A stretch of 64,000 bases of DNA from Pseudomonas migulae NBRC 103157 (lineage in GTDB: Bacteria > Pseudomonadota > Gammaproteobacteria > Pseudomonadales > Pseudomonadaceae): the NCBI RefSeq assembly GCF_002091715.1, contig NZ_BDAG01000033.1, forward strand, positions 24,065 through 88,064, written 5' to 3'. How positions within the stretch are numbered: position 1 is the first letter of the stretch; each line of letters begins with the position of its first letter. The notes beneath the pieces are model-generated. The model was not told the origin of the DNA, did not search any database, and saw only the letters and a program-made list of their open reading frames with translations. This document shows positions 50,823 to 59,081 of the stretch, in pieces. Both the position numbers and the translations under genes were made by a program.

Positions 50823-51205
50823 TGCGTCAGCAAATGGCGTTGGGCAATTTCATTTTTGGCCTGTCCAGAAACTTCGCCTACAGCTCGTTGGCGCGTACCT
50901 CGGACGGCGGCTGGAAGAACATCGACATCCTTACCAGCAAACCCAAATCCAGCCAGACCGGCCAAGGCCTGCAGGGGCTGACGATCACGGGGAAATCGAT
51001 GTACGCGACGGCCATGGATCGGCTCGATGAGCTGCGTGCATTGCAGGCGCAGCGCATCCCTGTGCCGCTGGTGGATGGCATCGGTCGCAACTGGGGGCTT
51101 TGGCAGATCAACAAGATCTCGGAAAACCAAGAAGGCGTCATTGATGACGGCACCGCGATGGTGGTCGGCTGGGTGATCGAATTGATGGAGTTCGCCAATG
51201 CGTAG
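50822..51205 (+). CDS. tail protein gpU
   Basis: A 127-residue homologue of P2 U, with the block ALGNFIFGLSRNFAYSSLAR and GLQGLTITGKSMYATA; the segment GRNWGLWQINKISENQ is typical. It acts in tail assembly at the baseplate. It overlaps the tape measure by one base and gpX by 8 bases. Confidence 0.9.
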   Translation: MRQQMALGNFIFGLSRNFAYSSLARTSDGGWKNIDILTSKPKSSQTGQGLQGLTITGKSMYATAMDRLDELRALQAQRIPVPLVDGIGRNWGLWQINKISENQEGVIDDGTAMVVGWVIELMEFANA

Positions 51206-51410
51206 AGTTCGAAGTATTGCCGGTGATTCGGTGAGTCTGTTGTTGTACCGCGAGATCGAGCGTTGCGACGATGTCGCCGAGGAAGCACTGTGGCGTCTCA
51301 ACCCGCTGCTGGCTGAACAGGGGCCCGTGTTGCCGGCGGGGGTGTGGGTTGCCTTGCCGGAACTGGACTCGAAACCCATCGCACCCACACCGGTCTCGGC
51401 CTGGGAATAA
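51198..51410 (+). CDS. tail protein gpX (LysM-like)
   Basis: A 70-residue P2 X homologue with the LysM-like core RSIAGDSVSLLLYREIERCD and VLPAGVWVALPEL. It probably helps bind the baseplate hub. It overlaps gpU by 8 bases and is 9 bases from gpD. Confidence 0.85.
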   Translation: MRRVRSIAGDSVSLLLYREIERCDDVAEEALWRLNPLLAEQGPVLPAGVWVALPELDSKPIAPTPVSAWE

Positions 51411-51419
51411 GGAGGCACC

Positions 51420-52436
51420 ATGTCACTGGGTTTCACTCCCTCGGTGGAAATTTACGGCGCGAACGCGGTACTGCTCAACGAGCGATTGATTTCGTGGCAA
51501 CACATCGACGCAGCCGGGATCGAGTCCGATCAATTGACGCTCACGATCGATTTGGAGGGGCTCGACGGGCTGCCGAGCCTCGGCGGAAAAGTCGGTCTCA
51601 GGGTCGGATACCTGGAGTCGGGTCTGATCGACAAAGGCCAATTCGTTATCACGCGGCGCACGCCGACGTTGTTTCCCCTGCGTCTGACGCTGGTGGCCAC
51701 GGCGGCGCCATTCAGTGCGGCGGATCAAACAGGGTTCAAACAGCGTCGCTCCGTCAGCCACGGTCCGACGACCCTGGGCGCACTGTTTCGCCAGCTAACG
51801 TCCAGGCATGGTTTTTCCCCTCGTGTTGCCCCCGATCTGGCACTTATCAAGATTGAACACGTAGATCAATCGAACGAAACCGACATGGGTTTTCTGACGC
51901 GACTTGCCTACCTTCATGACGCCGTCGCCAAACCGATCAACGAACTGTATGTGCTGGCGCGGCGCGGTCAGGCGAAATCATTGTCGGGCAAGGTGCTGCC
52001 AGACATTCAGTTGTCGGTGACGACCAACAATCGACCCGGCGATCATGCCTTCATTTCTGCCACGCTGGATGAAACCAGCCGAGCCAAATATCAAGGGTGC
52101 AGGACCAGTTGGTGGGATGCGGCGGCTGGCAAAGTGCGTGTCGAGGAGAGCGGCATCGCACCGTTCAAGACAATCCGCCAGCGCTATCACAGCGCAGACG
52201 AAGCGCGGGCCGCCGGTGAAGGCGAAGTGCGTCGGATGATGCGTGAAGCGCTGAAAGTGAAGATCGAGTGCCCCGGTCATCCGGGGTTGGCTGCCGAAGG
52301 CCTGGTGTTGCTGGATACGACCTGGCCGGACTTTATGCGCGGTTGCTGGTCGATTGACAAGGTCACGACCAGTGGCAGTCGCCAGAACAGCTATCGCTGC
52401 TCGATCGAGGCGACTTGCCTGGACGCCCGGTCATAG
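51420..52436 (+). CDS. baseplate hub protein gpD
   Basis: A 338-residue hub protein of the P2 D family (gp27-like). Visible blocks are MSLGFTPSVEIYGANAVLLN, the VDQSNETDMGFLTRLAYLHD region and WPDFMRGCWSIDKVTTSGSR near the C-terminus. It joins the tube to the spike gpV. It ends the structural part of the cluster; the lysis genes follow. Confidence 0.9.
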   Translation: MSLGFTPSVEIYGANAVLLNERLISWQHIDAAGIESDQLTLTIDLEGLDGLPSLGGKVGLRVGYLESGLIDKGQFVITRRTPTLFPLRLTLVATAAPFSAADQTGFKQRRSVSHGPTTLGALFRQLTSRHGFSPRVAPDLALIKIEHVDQSNETDMGFLTRLAYLHDAVAKPINELYVLARRGQAKSLSGKVLPDIQLSVTTNNRPGDHAFISATLDETSRAKYQGCRTSWWDAAAGKVRVEESGIAPFKTIRQRYHSADEARAAGEGEVRRMMREALKVKIECPGHPGLAAEGLVLLDTTWPDFMRGCWSIDKVTTSGSRQNSYRCSIEATCLDARS

Positions 52437-52499
52437 CCTGCGGCCCGAATTCAATCTGAAACCCCGGGGCCCCGACGGTTGCCTCGCTCAAGGGATGCG

Positions 52500-53063
52500 A
52501 TGACGATTACACAATCACAACTGCAAAAAATCATGCCCAACGCCCGCAGCCAAGCGGGCGTTTTCATTTCTGCTCTCAACGCCGCCATGGCTCGCTACAG
52601 AATCGGCACCCCAAAACGCATTGCTGCTTTTCTGGCGCAAGTGGGGCACGAATCGGGCCAGTTGCGGTACGTACGCGAACTCGGCAGTAACCAGTATTTG
52701 AGCAAATACGACACGGGCCTGTTGGCCACTCGTTTGGGTAATACCTTGGCACTCGACGGCGACGGTCAAAAGTACCGCGGTCGTGGTCTGATTCAGATTA
52801 CCGGCCGCCACAATTACCAACAGTGCAGCCTCGGATTGTTCGGCGACGAGCGTCTGCTCCAGTTGCCGGAACTGCTGGAACAGCCGCAATGGGCCGCCGA
52901 ATCCGCCGCCTGGTTCTGGGCGCAAAACGGCCTCAACGAGCTGGCTGATCGTGACCAGTTCAACAGCATCACCCGCCGGATCAACGGTGGCCTCAATGGA
53001 CTGCAGAACCGTCTGCAGCTGTGGGCGCGGGCGAGGGCGGTGTTATGCCAGCCTTCGGTTTGA
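52500..53063 (+). CDS. GH19-type endolysin
   Basis: A 187-residue lysozyme-like muramidase/chitinase of glycoside hydrolase family 19. The catalytic region has AFLAQVGHESGQLRYVRELG (Glu of HESG), then YRGRGLIQITGRHNYQQ and the C-terminal SITRRINGGLNGLQNRLQ. It degrades peptidoglycan after the holin opens the membrane. ATG 52500 is preceded by AAGGGAT. Its last 19 bases overlap the Rz gene. Confidence 0.92.
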   Translation: MTITQSQLQKIMPNARSQAGVFISALNAAMARYRIGTPKRIAAFLAQVGHESGQLRYVRELGSNQYLSKYDTGLLATRLGNTLALDGDGQKYRGRGLIQITGRHNYQQCSLGLFGDERLLQLPELLEQPQWAAESAAWFWAQNGLNELADRDQFNSITRRINGGLNGLQNRLQLWARARAVLCQPSV

Positions 53064-53581
53064 TCCCGGTGTCTTGGCGGGTGATTGGCGTTGTTGTGTT
53101 ACTGGCTGTGTTGGCCGGTGGCTCGGCGGCGTTGGCCTGGCGATTTCAGGAGGGGCGTTACGGGCGGCAACTGGCGGAACAGGCCAGGGCGCACGCCGAG
53201 ACGCTCAACCAACTGACTCTGGCGGCCGCCGCCCGACAACAGGCCGAGCAGGACAAGCGGCTGACGCTGGAGCAACAACTGTCGGTCAGCGAACAAACCC
53301 ATTATCGAGCGCTTAGCGATGCCCAACGTGATCAAGGTCGCTTGCGCGATCGTCTTGCCACTGCTGATGTGCGGCTGTCAGTCCTCCTCAATGCCAGCGA
53401 CACTTCCATCGGCTGCACAGTGCCAACCGCCCCCGGTGCCAGCGGCGTGGATCATGGCACCCTACGAGCCCGACTTGACCCGACGCATGCTCAACGAATT
53501 ATCGCCATCACCGACGCCGGCGACCGTGCGCTGATTGCCTTGCAGGCTTGTCAGGCCTACATCCGGGCGCTCGGCCGCTAA
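53045..53581 (+). CDS. inner membrane spanin Rz
   Basis: A 178-residue i-spanin: one N-terminal transmembrane helix (VIGVVVLLAVLAGGSAALAW, about residues 12-31) and a long periplasmic coiled coil (YGRQLAEQARAHAETLNQLT). It fuses inner and outer membranes with Rz1 at the end of lysis. The start overlaps the endolysin. A full Rz1 gene is nested inside it in another frame. Confidence 0.85.
   Translation: MPAFGLIPVSWRVIGVVVLLAVLAGGSAALAWRFQEGRYGRQLAEQARAHAETLNQLTLAAAARQQAEQDKRLTLEQQLSVSEQTHYRALSDAQRDQGRLRDRLATADVRLSVLLNASDTSIGCTVPTAPGASGVDHGTLRARLDPTHAQRIIAITDAGDRALIALQACQAYIRALGR
53319..53534 (+). CDS. outer membrane spanin Rz1, nested in Rz
   Basis: A 71-residue lipoprotein coded in another frame entirely within Rz. 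A hydrophobic signal (VACAIVLPLLMC) ends in a lipobox LLMCGC, followed by a Pro-rich short mature part (QPPPVPAAWIMAPYEPDLTR). This nested layout and proline content are those of lambda Rz1. Confidence 0.8.
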   Translation: MPNVIKVACAIVLPLLMCGCQSSSMPATLPSAAQCQPPPVPAAWIMAPYEPDLTRRMLNELSPSPTPATVR

Positions 53582-53660
53582 CATTTTGATCGATCCTGTA
53601 ACTTGCAAGCGCGATCCGCTCGTGTACGGTAGTCCCATTCCGCCCGCTCAGGAGATGACC

Positions 53661-54161
53661 GTGAAAGAAATCACCCAACTGGCCGCTGAACTTGGCCGGC
53701 GCCTGCAGGTTCTCAATGCTCACGTCACGGCGGCCGAGTCCTGTACCGGCGGCGGCATTTGCGAGGCGATCACCCGTATTCCGGGGAGTTCGGCGTGGTT
53801 CGAGGCTGGTTATGTCACGTACTCCAACCGTCAGAAAACCGAGCAATTGAATGTCCCGGCCGAGTTGTTTAAGACGGCGGGGGCGGTCAGTCGCGAGGTG
53901 GTCGAGGCCATGGTGCGGGGCGCGCAGGAAAAAAGCCGGGCGCATTTTGCCGTGGCGGTCAGCGGTGTCGCAGGGCCGGACGGCGGTTCGCCGAGCAAGC
54001 CGGTGGGCACGGTCTGGCTGGCATGGGGCGTGGGGGAGCGGGTCTTCAGCGAGGTGCAGCACTTCCCCGGTAACCGCGACGAGGTTCGCCGACAAACGGT
54101 GAAGGCCGCGCTAGAGGGGCTGCTGCGTCATGCCTCTGGAGAAATCTCAAATCAGGGGTAG
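53661..54161 (+). CDS. cinA: CinA C-terminal-type nicotinamide-nucleotide amidase (PncC-like)
   Basis: A 166-residue protein of the CinA C-terminal/PncC family, which deamidates nicotinamide mononucleotide. Blocks: VTAAESCTGGGICEAITRIP, the AVAVSGVAGPDGGSPSKPVG segment and WLAWGVGERVFS. An ATG lies at 53655, but AGGAG at 53650-53654 is directly next to it; GTG 53661 has the right 6-base gap. It is the right border of the tailocin locus and is followed by recA. Confidence 0.92.
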   Translation: MKEITQLAAELGRRLQVLNAHVTAAESCTGGGICEAITRIPGSSAWFEAGYVTYSNRQKTEQLNVPAELFKTAGAVSREVVEAMVRGAQEKSRAHFAVAVSGVAGPDGGSPSKPVGTVWLAWGVGERVFSEVQHFPGNRDEVRRQTVKAALEGLLRHASGEISNQG

Positions 54162-54188
54162 GCGATCCTGAATCGCTGTGGAATAATA

Positions 54189-54204
54189 CTGGCTACTTAT
54201 ACAG
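54189..54204. promoter_or_regulatory. recA: LexA (SOS) box of recA
   Basis: CTG-N10-CAG (CTGGCTACTTATACAG) matches the SOS box pattern and lies 40 bases before the recA ATG. LexA would repress recA here until DNA damage. Confidence 0.8.
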
Positions 54205-54244
54205 GTGTTGGCCGTCAGGCCTTATTGATTACGTGAGGACTTTA

Positions 54245-55297
54245 ATGGACGACAACAAGAAGAAAGCCTTGGCTGCGGCCCTGGGTCAGATCGAACGTCA
54301 ATTCGGCAAGGGTGCCGTAATGCGTATGGGCGATCAGGACCGTCAGGCGATCCCGGCTATCTCTACTGGCTCTCTGGGTCTGGACATCGCGCTCGGCATT
54401 GGCGGTCTGCCAAAAGGTCGTATCGTCGAGATCTACGGTCCTGAATCCTCCGGTAAAACCACGCTGACACTGTCGGTGATCGCCCAGGCTCAAAAAGCCG
54501 GCGCGACCTGCGCATTCGTCGACGCCGAACACGCCCTCGACCCTGAGTACGCCGGCAAACTCGGCGTCAACGTCGACGACCTGCTGGTTTCCCAGCCGGA
54601 CACCGGCGAGCAGGCCCTGGAAATCACCGACATGCTGGTGCGTTCCAACGCGGTTGACGTGATCATCGTCGACTCCGTGGCTGCCCTGGTACCGAAGGCT
54701 GAAATCGAAGGCGAAATGGGTGACATGCACGTGGGCCTGCAAGCCCGTCTGATGTCCCAGGCGTTGCGTAAAATCACCGGTAACATCAAGAACGCCAACT
54801 GCCTGGTGATCTTCATCAACCAGATCCGTATGAAAATCGGCGTGATGTTCGGCAGCCCGGAAACCACCACAGGTGGTAACGCGCTGAAGTTTTATGCCTC
54901 GGTTCGTCTGGACATCCGCCGTACCGGCGCTGTGAAAGAAGGTGATGAAGTCGTCGGTAGCGAAACCCGCGTCAAGGTCGTGAAGAACAAGGTCGCTTCG
55001 CCGTTCCGCCAGGCCGAGTTCCAGATTCTCTACGGCAAGGGCATCTACCTCAATGGTGAGATGATCGACCTGGGTGTTCTGCACGGTTTCGTCGAGAAGT
55101 CCGGTGCCTGGTATGCCTACGAAGGCACCAAGATCGGTCAGGGCAAGGCCAACTCGGCCAAGTTCCTGGCGGACAACCCGGAAATCGCCGCGAAACTTGA
55201 GAAGCAACTGCGCGACAAGCTGCTGACTCCAGCGCCGGACGTCAAAGCATCGCCAGTCAAAGAGACTGAAGATGACCTGGCTGACGCTGATATCTGA
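54245..55297 (+). CDS. recA: recombinase RecA
   Basis: RecA, 350 residues, forms the filaments used in homologous recombination and SOS induction. Walker A is GPESSGKTTL, Walker B region is VDVIIVDSVAALVPKAEIEG, and loop L2 holds MKIGVMFGSPETTTGGNALK. ATG 54245 gives MDDNKKKALAAALGQ; an in-frame start at 54233 lacks a binding site. RecA also stimulates cleavage of LexA and of the tailocin repressor, which lies 16 kb upstream. Confidence 0.98.
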   Translation: MDDNKKKALAAALGQIERQFGKGAVMRMGDQDRQAIPAISTGSLGLDIALGIGGLPKGRIVEIYGPESSGKTTLTLSVIAQAQKAGATCAFVDAEHALDPEYAGKLGVNVDDLLVSQPDTGEQALEITDMLVRSNAVDVIIVDSVAALVPKAEIEGEMGDMHVGLQARLMSQALRKITGNIKNANCLVIFINQIRMKIGVMFGSPETTTGGNALKFYASVRLDIRRTGAVKEGDEVVGSETRVKVVKNKVASPFRQAEFQILYGKGIYLNGEMIDLGVLHGFVEKSGAWYAYEGTKIGQGKANSAKFLADNPEIAAKLEKQLRDKLLTPAPDVKASPVKETEDDLADADI

Positions 55298-55305
55298 TTG
55301 ATCCG

Positions 55306-55773
55306 ATGACCGCCGTACTCGATACACTCGTCGCAGTGCGGCGAACCGCAATGGACCTGCTCGCACGACGCGAGCATGGTCGAGTCGAGCTGACGCGTAA
55401 ACTGCGTCAGCGCGGCGCCCTCCCTGAAATGATCGACACAGCACTCGACCGCTTGACGGAAGAGGGTCTGTTGTCCGAATCCCGTTACCTCGAAAGCTTC
55501 GTTTCCTACCGTGCCCGTTCCGGCTATGGCCCCTTGCGTATTCGTGAAGAGTTGAGCCAGCGTGGTCTGCAACGCAACGACATCGAGCTCGCATTACGCG
55601 AAAGCGGTATCAACTGGCAGGAACAACTGGAAGACACCTGGCGGCGCAAGTTTTCCGGGCATTTACCGATAGACGCCCGGGAGCGCGCTAAACAAGGGCG
55701 GTTCCTGAGTTATCGGGGCTATTCCATGGAAATGATCAGCCGCTTGTTCAGCGGCCGAGGGATGGACGATTGA
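55306..55773 (+). CDS. recX: regulatory protein RecX
   Basis: RecX, 155 residues, limits RecA filament growth. Three-helix repeats are visible (AMDLLARREHGRVELTRKLR, FVSYRARSGYGPLRIREELS, RFLSYRGYSMEMISRLFSGR). It lies 8 bases after recA and is closed by a terminator. Confidence 0.94.
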   Translation: MTAVLDTLVAVRRTAMDLLARREHGRVELTRKLRQRGALPEMIDTALDRLTEEGLLSESRYLESFVSYRARSGYGPLRIREELSQRGLQRNDIELALRESGINWQEQLEDTWRRKFSGHLPIDARERAKQGRFLSYRGYSMEMISRLFSGRGMDD

Positions 55774-55776
55774 CTG

Positions 55777-55813
55777 AAACGGCTCGCTATTTCGATAGCG
55801 GGCCGTTTTTTTT
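55777..55813 (+). terminator. intrinsic terminator after recX
   Basis: AAACGGCTCGCTAT-TTCG-ATAGCGGGCCGTTTTTTTT, a long stem with a T run; read on the other strand it can also end the convergent LOG-family gene. Confidence 0.88.
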
Positions 55814-55817
55814 TGCC

Positions 55818-56936
55818 TCACGTAACCTTTGACGGTTCCCGCGTGCGTTGCTGCGCCTGAGGTTTGGGCTGCGCCCAGTTTTCCGGCAAGTTGATGTAGT
55901 CCACCAGTTCCCGCAGGCGTCCATGGTCACGGGCGTTAAAGGTGAAGGCCAGACGTGCAAGATGGCTGAACTGCGGCTCGTCGTGCTCCTCACCGCTGTA
56001 GACATGCTGATGGAAGTGATCGCTCAGGCACAGGTCGGCAAACGCATGCTGCATGTGTGCCAGCGCATCGTCACTGAGCTGGTGATTCATGCGGATCACG
56101 AACTGATGCTTGAGCCAGCGACTGGAGTGGAAGTTGCTGTAGAACTGATTGATCTGCTCCACCGCCTCTTCGGCGCTATAGACCAGGCTCACCAGCTTCA
56201 TGTCGGTGGGCAGGATGTAGCGATTTTCTTCCAGTTGATTGCGGATGAAGTCCAGGGCGCCTTGCCAGAACTTGCCTCCCGGAGCGTCCAGCAGCACCAC
56301 TGGCACCAGCGGGCTTTTACCGGTCTGGATAAGCGTCAGCACTTCCAGCGCCTCGTCCAGCGTACCGAAACCACCAGGGCACAAGACCAGCGCATCGGCT
56401 TCTTTAACGAAGAACAGCTTGCGGGTAAAGAAGAAGTGGAACGGCAGCAGATTGGCGGTGCCATTCACGGTGGGATTGGCATGCTGCTCAAAGGGCAGGG
56501 TGATGTTGAATCCCAGGCTGTGTTCCAGGCCGGCGCCTTCGTGGGCGGCGGCCATGATGCCGCCGCCGGCACCGGTGATCACCATCAGGTCCGAGCGCGC
56601 CAGCGCGGCGCCGAGTTCTCGGGCCAAGCCGTACAGCGGGTGTTCTATCGGTGTGCGGGCCGACCCGAATACCGTGACTTTGCGCCGTCCCCGGAACTGT
56701 TCGAGCACACGGAAGGCGTGTTCGAGTTCGCGCAGGGCTTGCAGGGTGATCTTGGCGTTCCAGCGGTTGTGGTCTTCCTGGGCCATGCGCAGCACGGTCA
56801 GGATCATGTCGCGGTAAATTGGAATGTTCGGGCTGTTGGGTGAAACCAGGTTGAGTTGTTCTTCGACCTTGCTGATGAGGTCGTGGCCGCTTTCTTCGAA
56901 ATGACGGCTCAGGAGGTCATTCGGTTGGTAAGGCAT
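55818..56936 (-). CDS. LOG-family (lysine decarboxylase-like) Rossmann protein
   Basis: A 372-residue protein with the LOG family motifs GAGGGIMAAAHEGA and PGGFGTLDEALEVLT, shared by cytokinin-activating nucleotide phosphoribohydrolases. The central Rossmann domain (about 110-270) is flanked by an N-terminal helical part and a C-terminal domain (ENRYILPTDMKLVSLVYSAE...). Nucleoside-monophosphate hydrolysis is likely; PpnN-like activity is possible. ATG 56936 follows GGAAGGAG (minus strand, 56943-56950). It is convergent with recX. Confidence 0.85.
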   Translation of the reverse strand: MPYQPNDLLSRHFEESGHDLISKVEEQLNLVSPNSPNIPIYRDMILTVLRMAQEDHNRWNAKITLQALRELEHAFRVLEQFRGRRKVTVFGSARTPIEHPLYGLARELGAALARSDLMVITGAGGGIMAAAHEGAGLEHSLGFNITLPFEQHANPTVNGTANLLPFHFFFTRKLFFVKEADALVLCPGGFGTLDEALEVLTLIQTGKSPLVPVVLLDAPGGKFWQGALDFIRNQLEENRYILPTDMKLVSLVYSAEEAVEQINQFYSNFHSSRWLKHQFVIRMNHQLSDDALAHMQHAFADLCLSDHFHQHVYSGEEHDEPQFSHLARLAFTFNARDHGRLRELVDYINLPENWAQPKPQAQQRTREPSKVT

Positions 56937-57302
56937 CAACTTCTCCTTCCATACAGGCTCTGTTGTTCCTTTGGATGAAGGAAACATTCGCATCAGAAAA
57001 CGCAAACCAGGCAGCCCCTTTTCTGCCCTGAAAAGTGAACGGGAACACTATGAATCTAGACCCTCACGGTGTTTTTCGCTGACTTGATCATTGCGCTGCA
57101 AAGTCTTTCCTGGCAACCGCTTATTGACGATTTGCAAGGTGATTTCACCGCTCGTCTGAACGCGCGCCGAGTGCCCGACACTCTGATTTACTGAATGACA
57201 GGTGTAACACAACAACTTTGCGTCAATGGCAGGGCGCACGGCACAAGCGGTTCAAGGATTTTGTCGCTCAAACAAGGGCGAGGTGCAAGGAGGCGGGATG
57301 CT
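56937..57302. other. intergenic region, LOG gene to small protein gene
   Basis: 366 bases between two divergently read genes. It holds the Shine-Dalgarno of the LOG gene (56941-56950) and that of the next gene (AAGGAGG, 57287-57293). No terminator, REP element or clear promoter was identified, and the small frames across it show no coding support. Confidence 0.4.
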
Positions 57303-57503
57303 ATGGCCAGAGTCATTCTGGAGATCGATACGCAACTGTATCGATTATTGAAGTCATCGGCCGAGACCAATCATTTGAGTCTTGAAGAGGAGTGCTGCCG
57401 GCGTCTGGAGGGCGCCGAGCGGCGCTCGCGCTATTTGCAGGCGCTCCTGGCAGAACTGCGCGCCGACGATGAACAGCGGCGCGCCAATTCCCATTCCCGT
57501 TGA
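57303..57503 (+). CDS. small ribbon-helix-helix-like protein
   Basis: A 66-residue protein: a short strand (MARVILEIDTQLYRLL) and two helices (SSAETNHLSLEEECCRRLEG; RYLQALLAELRADDEQ) fit the Arc-type RHH antitoxin/regulator fold. AAGGAGG at 57287 supports this ATG over a longer frame at 57195. No partner toxin is adjacent. Function unknown; DNA binding is inferred from the fold pattern only. Confidence 0.6.
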   Translation: MARVILEIDTQLYRLLKSSAETNHLSLEEECCRRLEGAERRSRYLQALLAELRADDEQRRANSHSR

Positions 57504-57504
57504 A

Positions 57505-57930
57505 TTACTTTTTCTTCGCCGGTGTGGCTTTCGGGCAATCCGATTCCTGATAGCTGGCGGAGCCGACTGAGCGGTTGGTCTTCACCTCCGTGAAGTCATA
57601 ACGCATGACCGCGCCCTTGGCCATCAGTTTGCGGTACGAGGGGTTGTTGCACACAGAGGCGCCAAGCTGGAAATACACGGCTTTCGGGTCAGCCCGCATC
57701 TTGTTGGCGTGGCTGCTTTGCACGCTCAGGTGATTGATCAATACATTGCCTTCGACGGTGTAGCCCTGATCGAGGATGTCTTCGTTGATCGCCCGTGGCG
57801 TGCCGACGCTGCTTTGGGCAGCGACGTTTCGCAGCTCTCTGTTGAGATTCTGCTCACTCAAGGACGCAGCTTGAGCGTTGAAGGACGACGCCAGCAGAAT
57901 GGCAGCGGTGGGAACGATAAGGCGCAACAT
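57505..57930 (-). CDS. secreted protein of the PA3611 family (QSregVF_b)
   Basis: A 141-residue protein with a signal peptide (MLRLIVPTAAILLASSFNAQ, cut after AQA). The family has a small alpha/beta fold; visible: INEDILDQGYTVEGNVLINH, NPSYRKLMAKGAVMRYDFTE, ending CPKATPAKKK. In P. aeruginosa the relative is quorum-regulated, linked to virulence, and sits in the same recA-downstream neighbourhood. GGAGAG precedes the ATG on the minus strand. Its last bases lie 1 base from the stop of the small RHH-like gene on the other strand. Confidence 0.75.
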   Translation of the reverse strand: MLRLIVPTAAILLASSFNAQAASLSEQNLNRELRNVAAQSSVGTPRAINEDILDQGYTVEGNVLINHLSVQSSHANKMRADPKAVYFQLGASVCNNPSYRKLMAKGAVMRYDFTEVKTNRSVGSASYQESDCPKATPAKKK

Positions 57931-58116
57931 GAAACTCTCCTGGTTCAGTGACTGGTGGTTCGACCCGTCACATGACTGTGCGTTCAGTGGTGGCGAATTA
58001 TAGGGGAGCCCGTCTGGACGGTACAGGCTTGCGCCGGCCGCTCTGGTAAACTGCCGGCCTTTATTGCCCTGAGTGCTGCTCGTGTCGAGTTTTCCTGTCT
58101 GCCGGTGTTGCCCACG

Positions 58117-58860
58117 ATGAACCACGCTCCCAACGCCGTAGCCCGTCTGCGCGATCAGCGCGAAGAAGAAGGCATCAAGCCGATTCAGGCCCGTGGCTGG
58201 AGGGCAACCCGCTGCCGTGCCTGCCGCGTGATCGAAAGCCACTGCCTGTGCGCGTGGCGTCCGCAGGTCGAGACCCGCTCTGGCGTGTGTCTGATCATGA
58301 CCAACAAGGAAGTGTTCAAGCCGAGCAACACGGGGTGGTTGATCGCTGATGTGGTGCGCGACAACCATGCGTTCATCTGGTCGCGTACGGAAACCGATCC
58401 GCAGTTGCTGGCATTGCTCGCCGACCCGCAATGGCAACCGTATCTGGTCTTTCCCGGCGAGTATGTCGCGCCTGAGCGAGTGACGAACACGGTCGAAGTC
58501 GATGGCACCAAGCGGCCGCTGTTCATTCTGCTGGACGCGACCTGGACCGAAGCCCGGAAGATATTTCGCAAAAGTCCTTATTTTGATGCGCTGCCGATCC
58601 TGAGCCTGCTGCCCGATAAGCTTTCACGCTATCGGCTGCGCCGCTCGACCCGCAGCGAGCATTTGTGCACGGCCGAAGTGGCGGCGCTGTGCCTCGATCT
58701 GGCGGGAGATGTGGAAGCCGCGTCGGCACTGGACGCTTATTTCGACGTATTCAGCCAGCATTACCTCGATGCCAAACACCAACTGGAAATGAATGTTGCA
58801 ACACCGGCACATGCCGAGCTGATGCCTTTCGTGCAGAACATCGCCACCGTCACGGCCTGA
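58117..58860 (+). CDS. tapT: tRNA-uridine aminocarboxypropyltransferase TapT (DTW domain)
   Basis: A 247-residue DTW-domain enzyme that adds an aminocarboxypropyl group from SAM to U47 (acp3U) of tRNA. A zinc motif RCRACRVIESHCLCAW lies near the N-terminus, and the DTW-type motif reads LLDATWTEARKI. ATG 58117 is used; an earlier TTG at 58105 is less likely. Function is assigned from the family (E. coli YfiP). Confidence 0.85.
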   Translation: MNHAPNAVARLRDQREEEGIKPIQARGWRATRCRACRVIESHCLCAWRPQVETRSGVCLIMTNKEVFKPSNTGWLIADVVRDNHAFIWSRTETDPQLLALLADPQWQPYLVFPGEYVAPERVTNTVEVDGTKRPLFILLDATWTEARKIFRKSPYFDALPILSLLPDKLSRYRLRRSTRSEHLCTAEVAALCLDLAGDVEAASALDAYFDVFSQHYLDAKHQLEMNVATPAHAELMPFVQNIATVTA

Positions 58861-58986
58861 TTGTCGCCCATACTGCAAAGAACTGTACCGGCCAAGCACC
58901 TTGACCACCCCGGCTTCGCTGGGCATGCTTGGCGCCGATTAGGGCGCGGCCGCAGTTTGATTCGCCGCTTCTTTACGTGAAAAGCT

Positions 58987-59002
58987 ACGTGGATTGCCAC
59001 GT
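58987..59002. repeat. short palindrome upstream of erdR
   Basis: ACGTGG-ATTG-CCACGT is a perfect 6-base inverted repeat 80 bases before the erdR start, in a 221-base gap with no other feature. It could be a regulator operator. Confidence 0.4.
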
Positions 59003-59081
59003 GATTGGCGTTGAACGTGCCCTGCCGGTGCAGCTCCCTGGCTGTGCCTTGAGTTGTTAGAAGAACAGGATCATTTGAAAA

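Larger units (their letters stand above)
37714..53581 (+). other. R-type (P2-like contractile) tailocin cluster between mutS and cinA
   Basis: About 16 kb with the tail half of a P2-like phage and nothing else: repressor, Com-like and lectin genes, holin, V, W, J, I, fibre, Tfa, sheath, tube, E/E', tape measure, U, X, D, endolysin, Rz/Rz1. No integrase, terminase, portal, capsid or replication genes and no att repeats were seen, so it is a fixed bacteriocin locus, not a prophage. The gene order and the GH19 endolysin match the R pyocin of P. aeruginosa, but the site is mutS-cinA, as in the fluorescens group. Confidence 0.93.

Noticed and set aside
37714..53581. Intact prophage
   Set aside because: No integrase, terminase, portal, capsid or replication gene and no att repeats; only tail and lysis genes remain.
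57195..57302. N-terminal extension of the small RHH-like protein
   Set aside because: The extension has no binding site and no family resemblance; AAGGAGG at 57287 points to ATG 57303.
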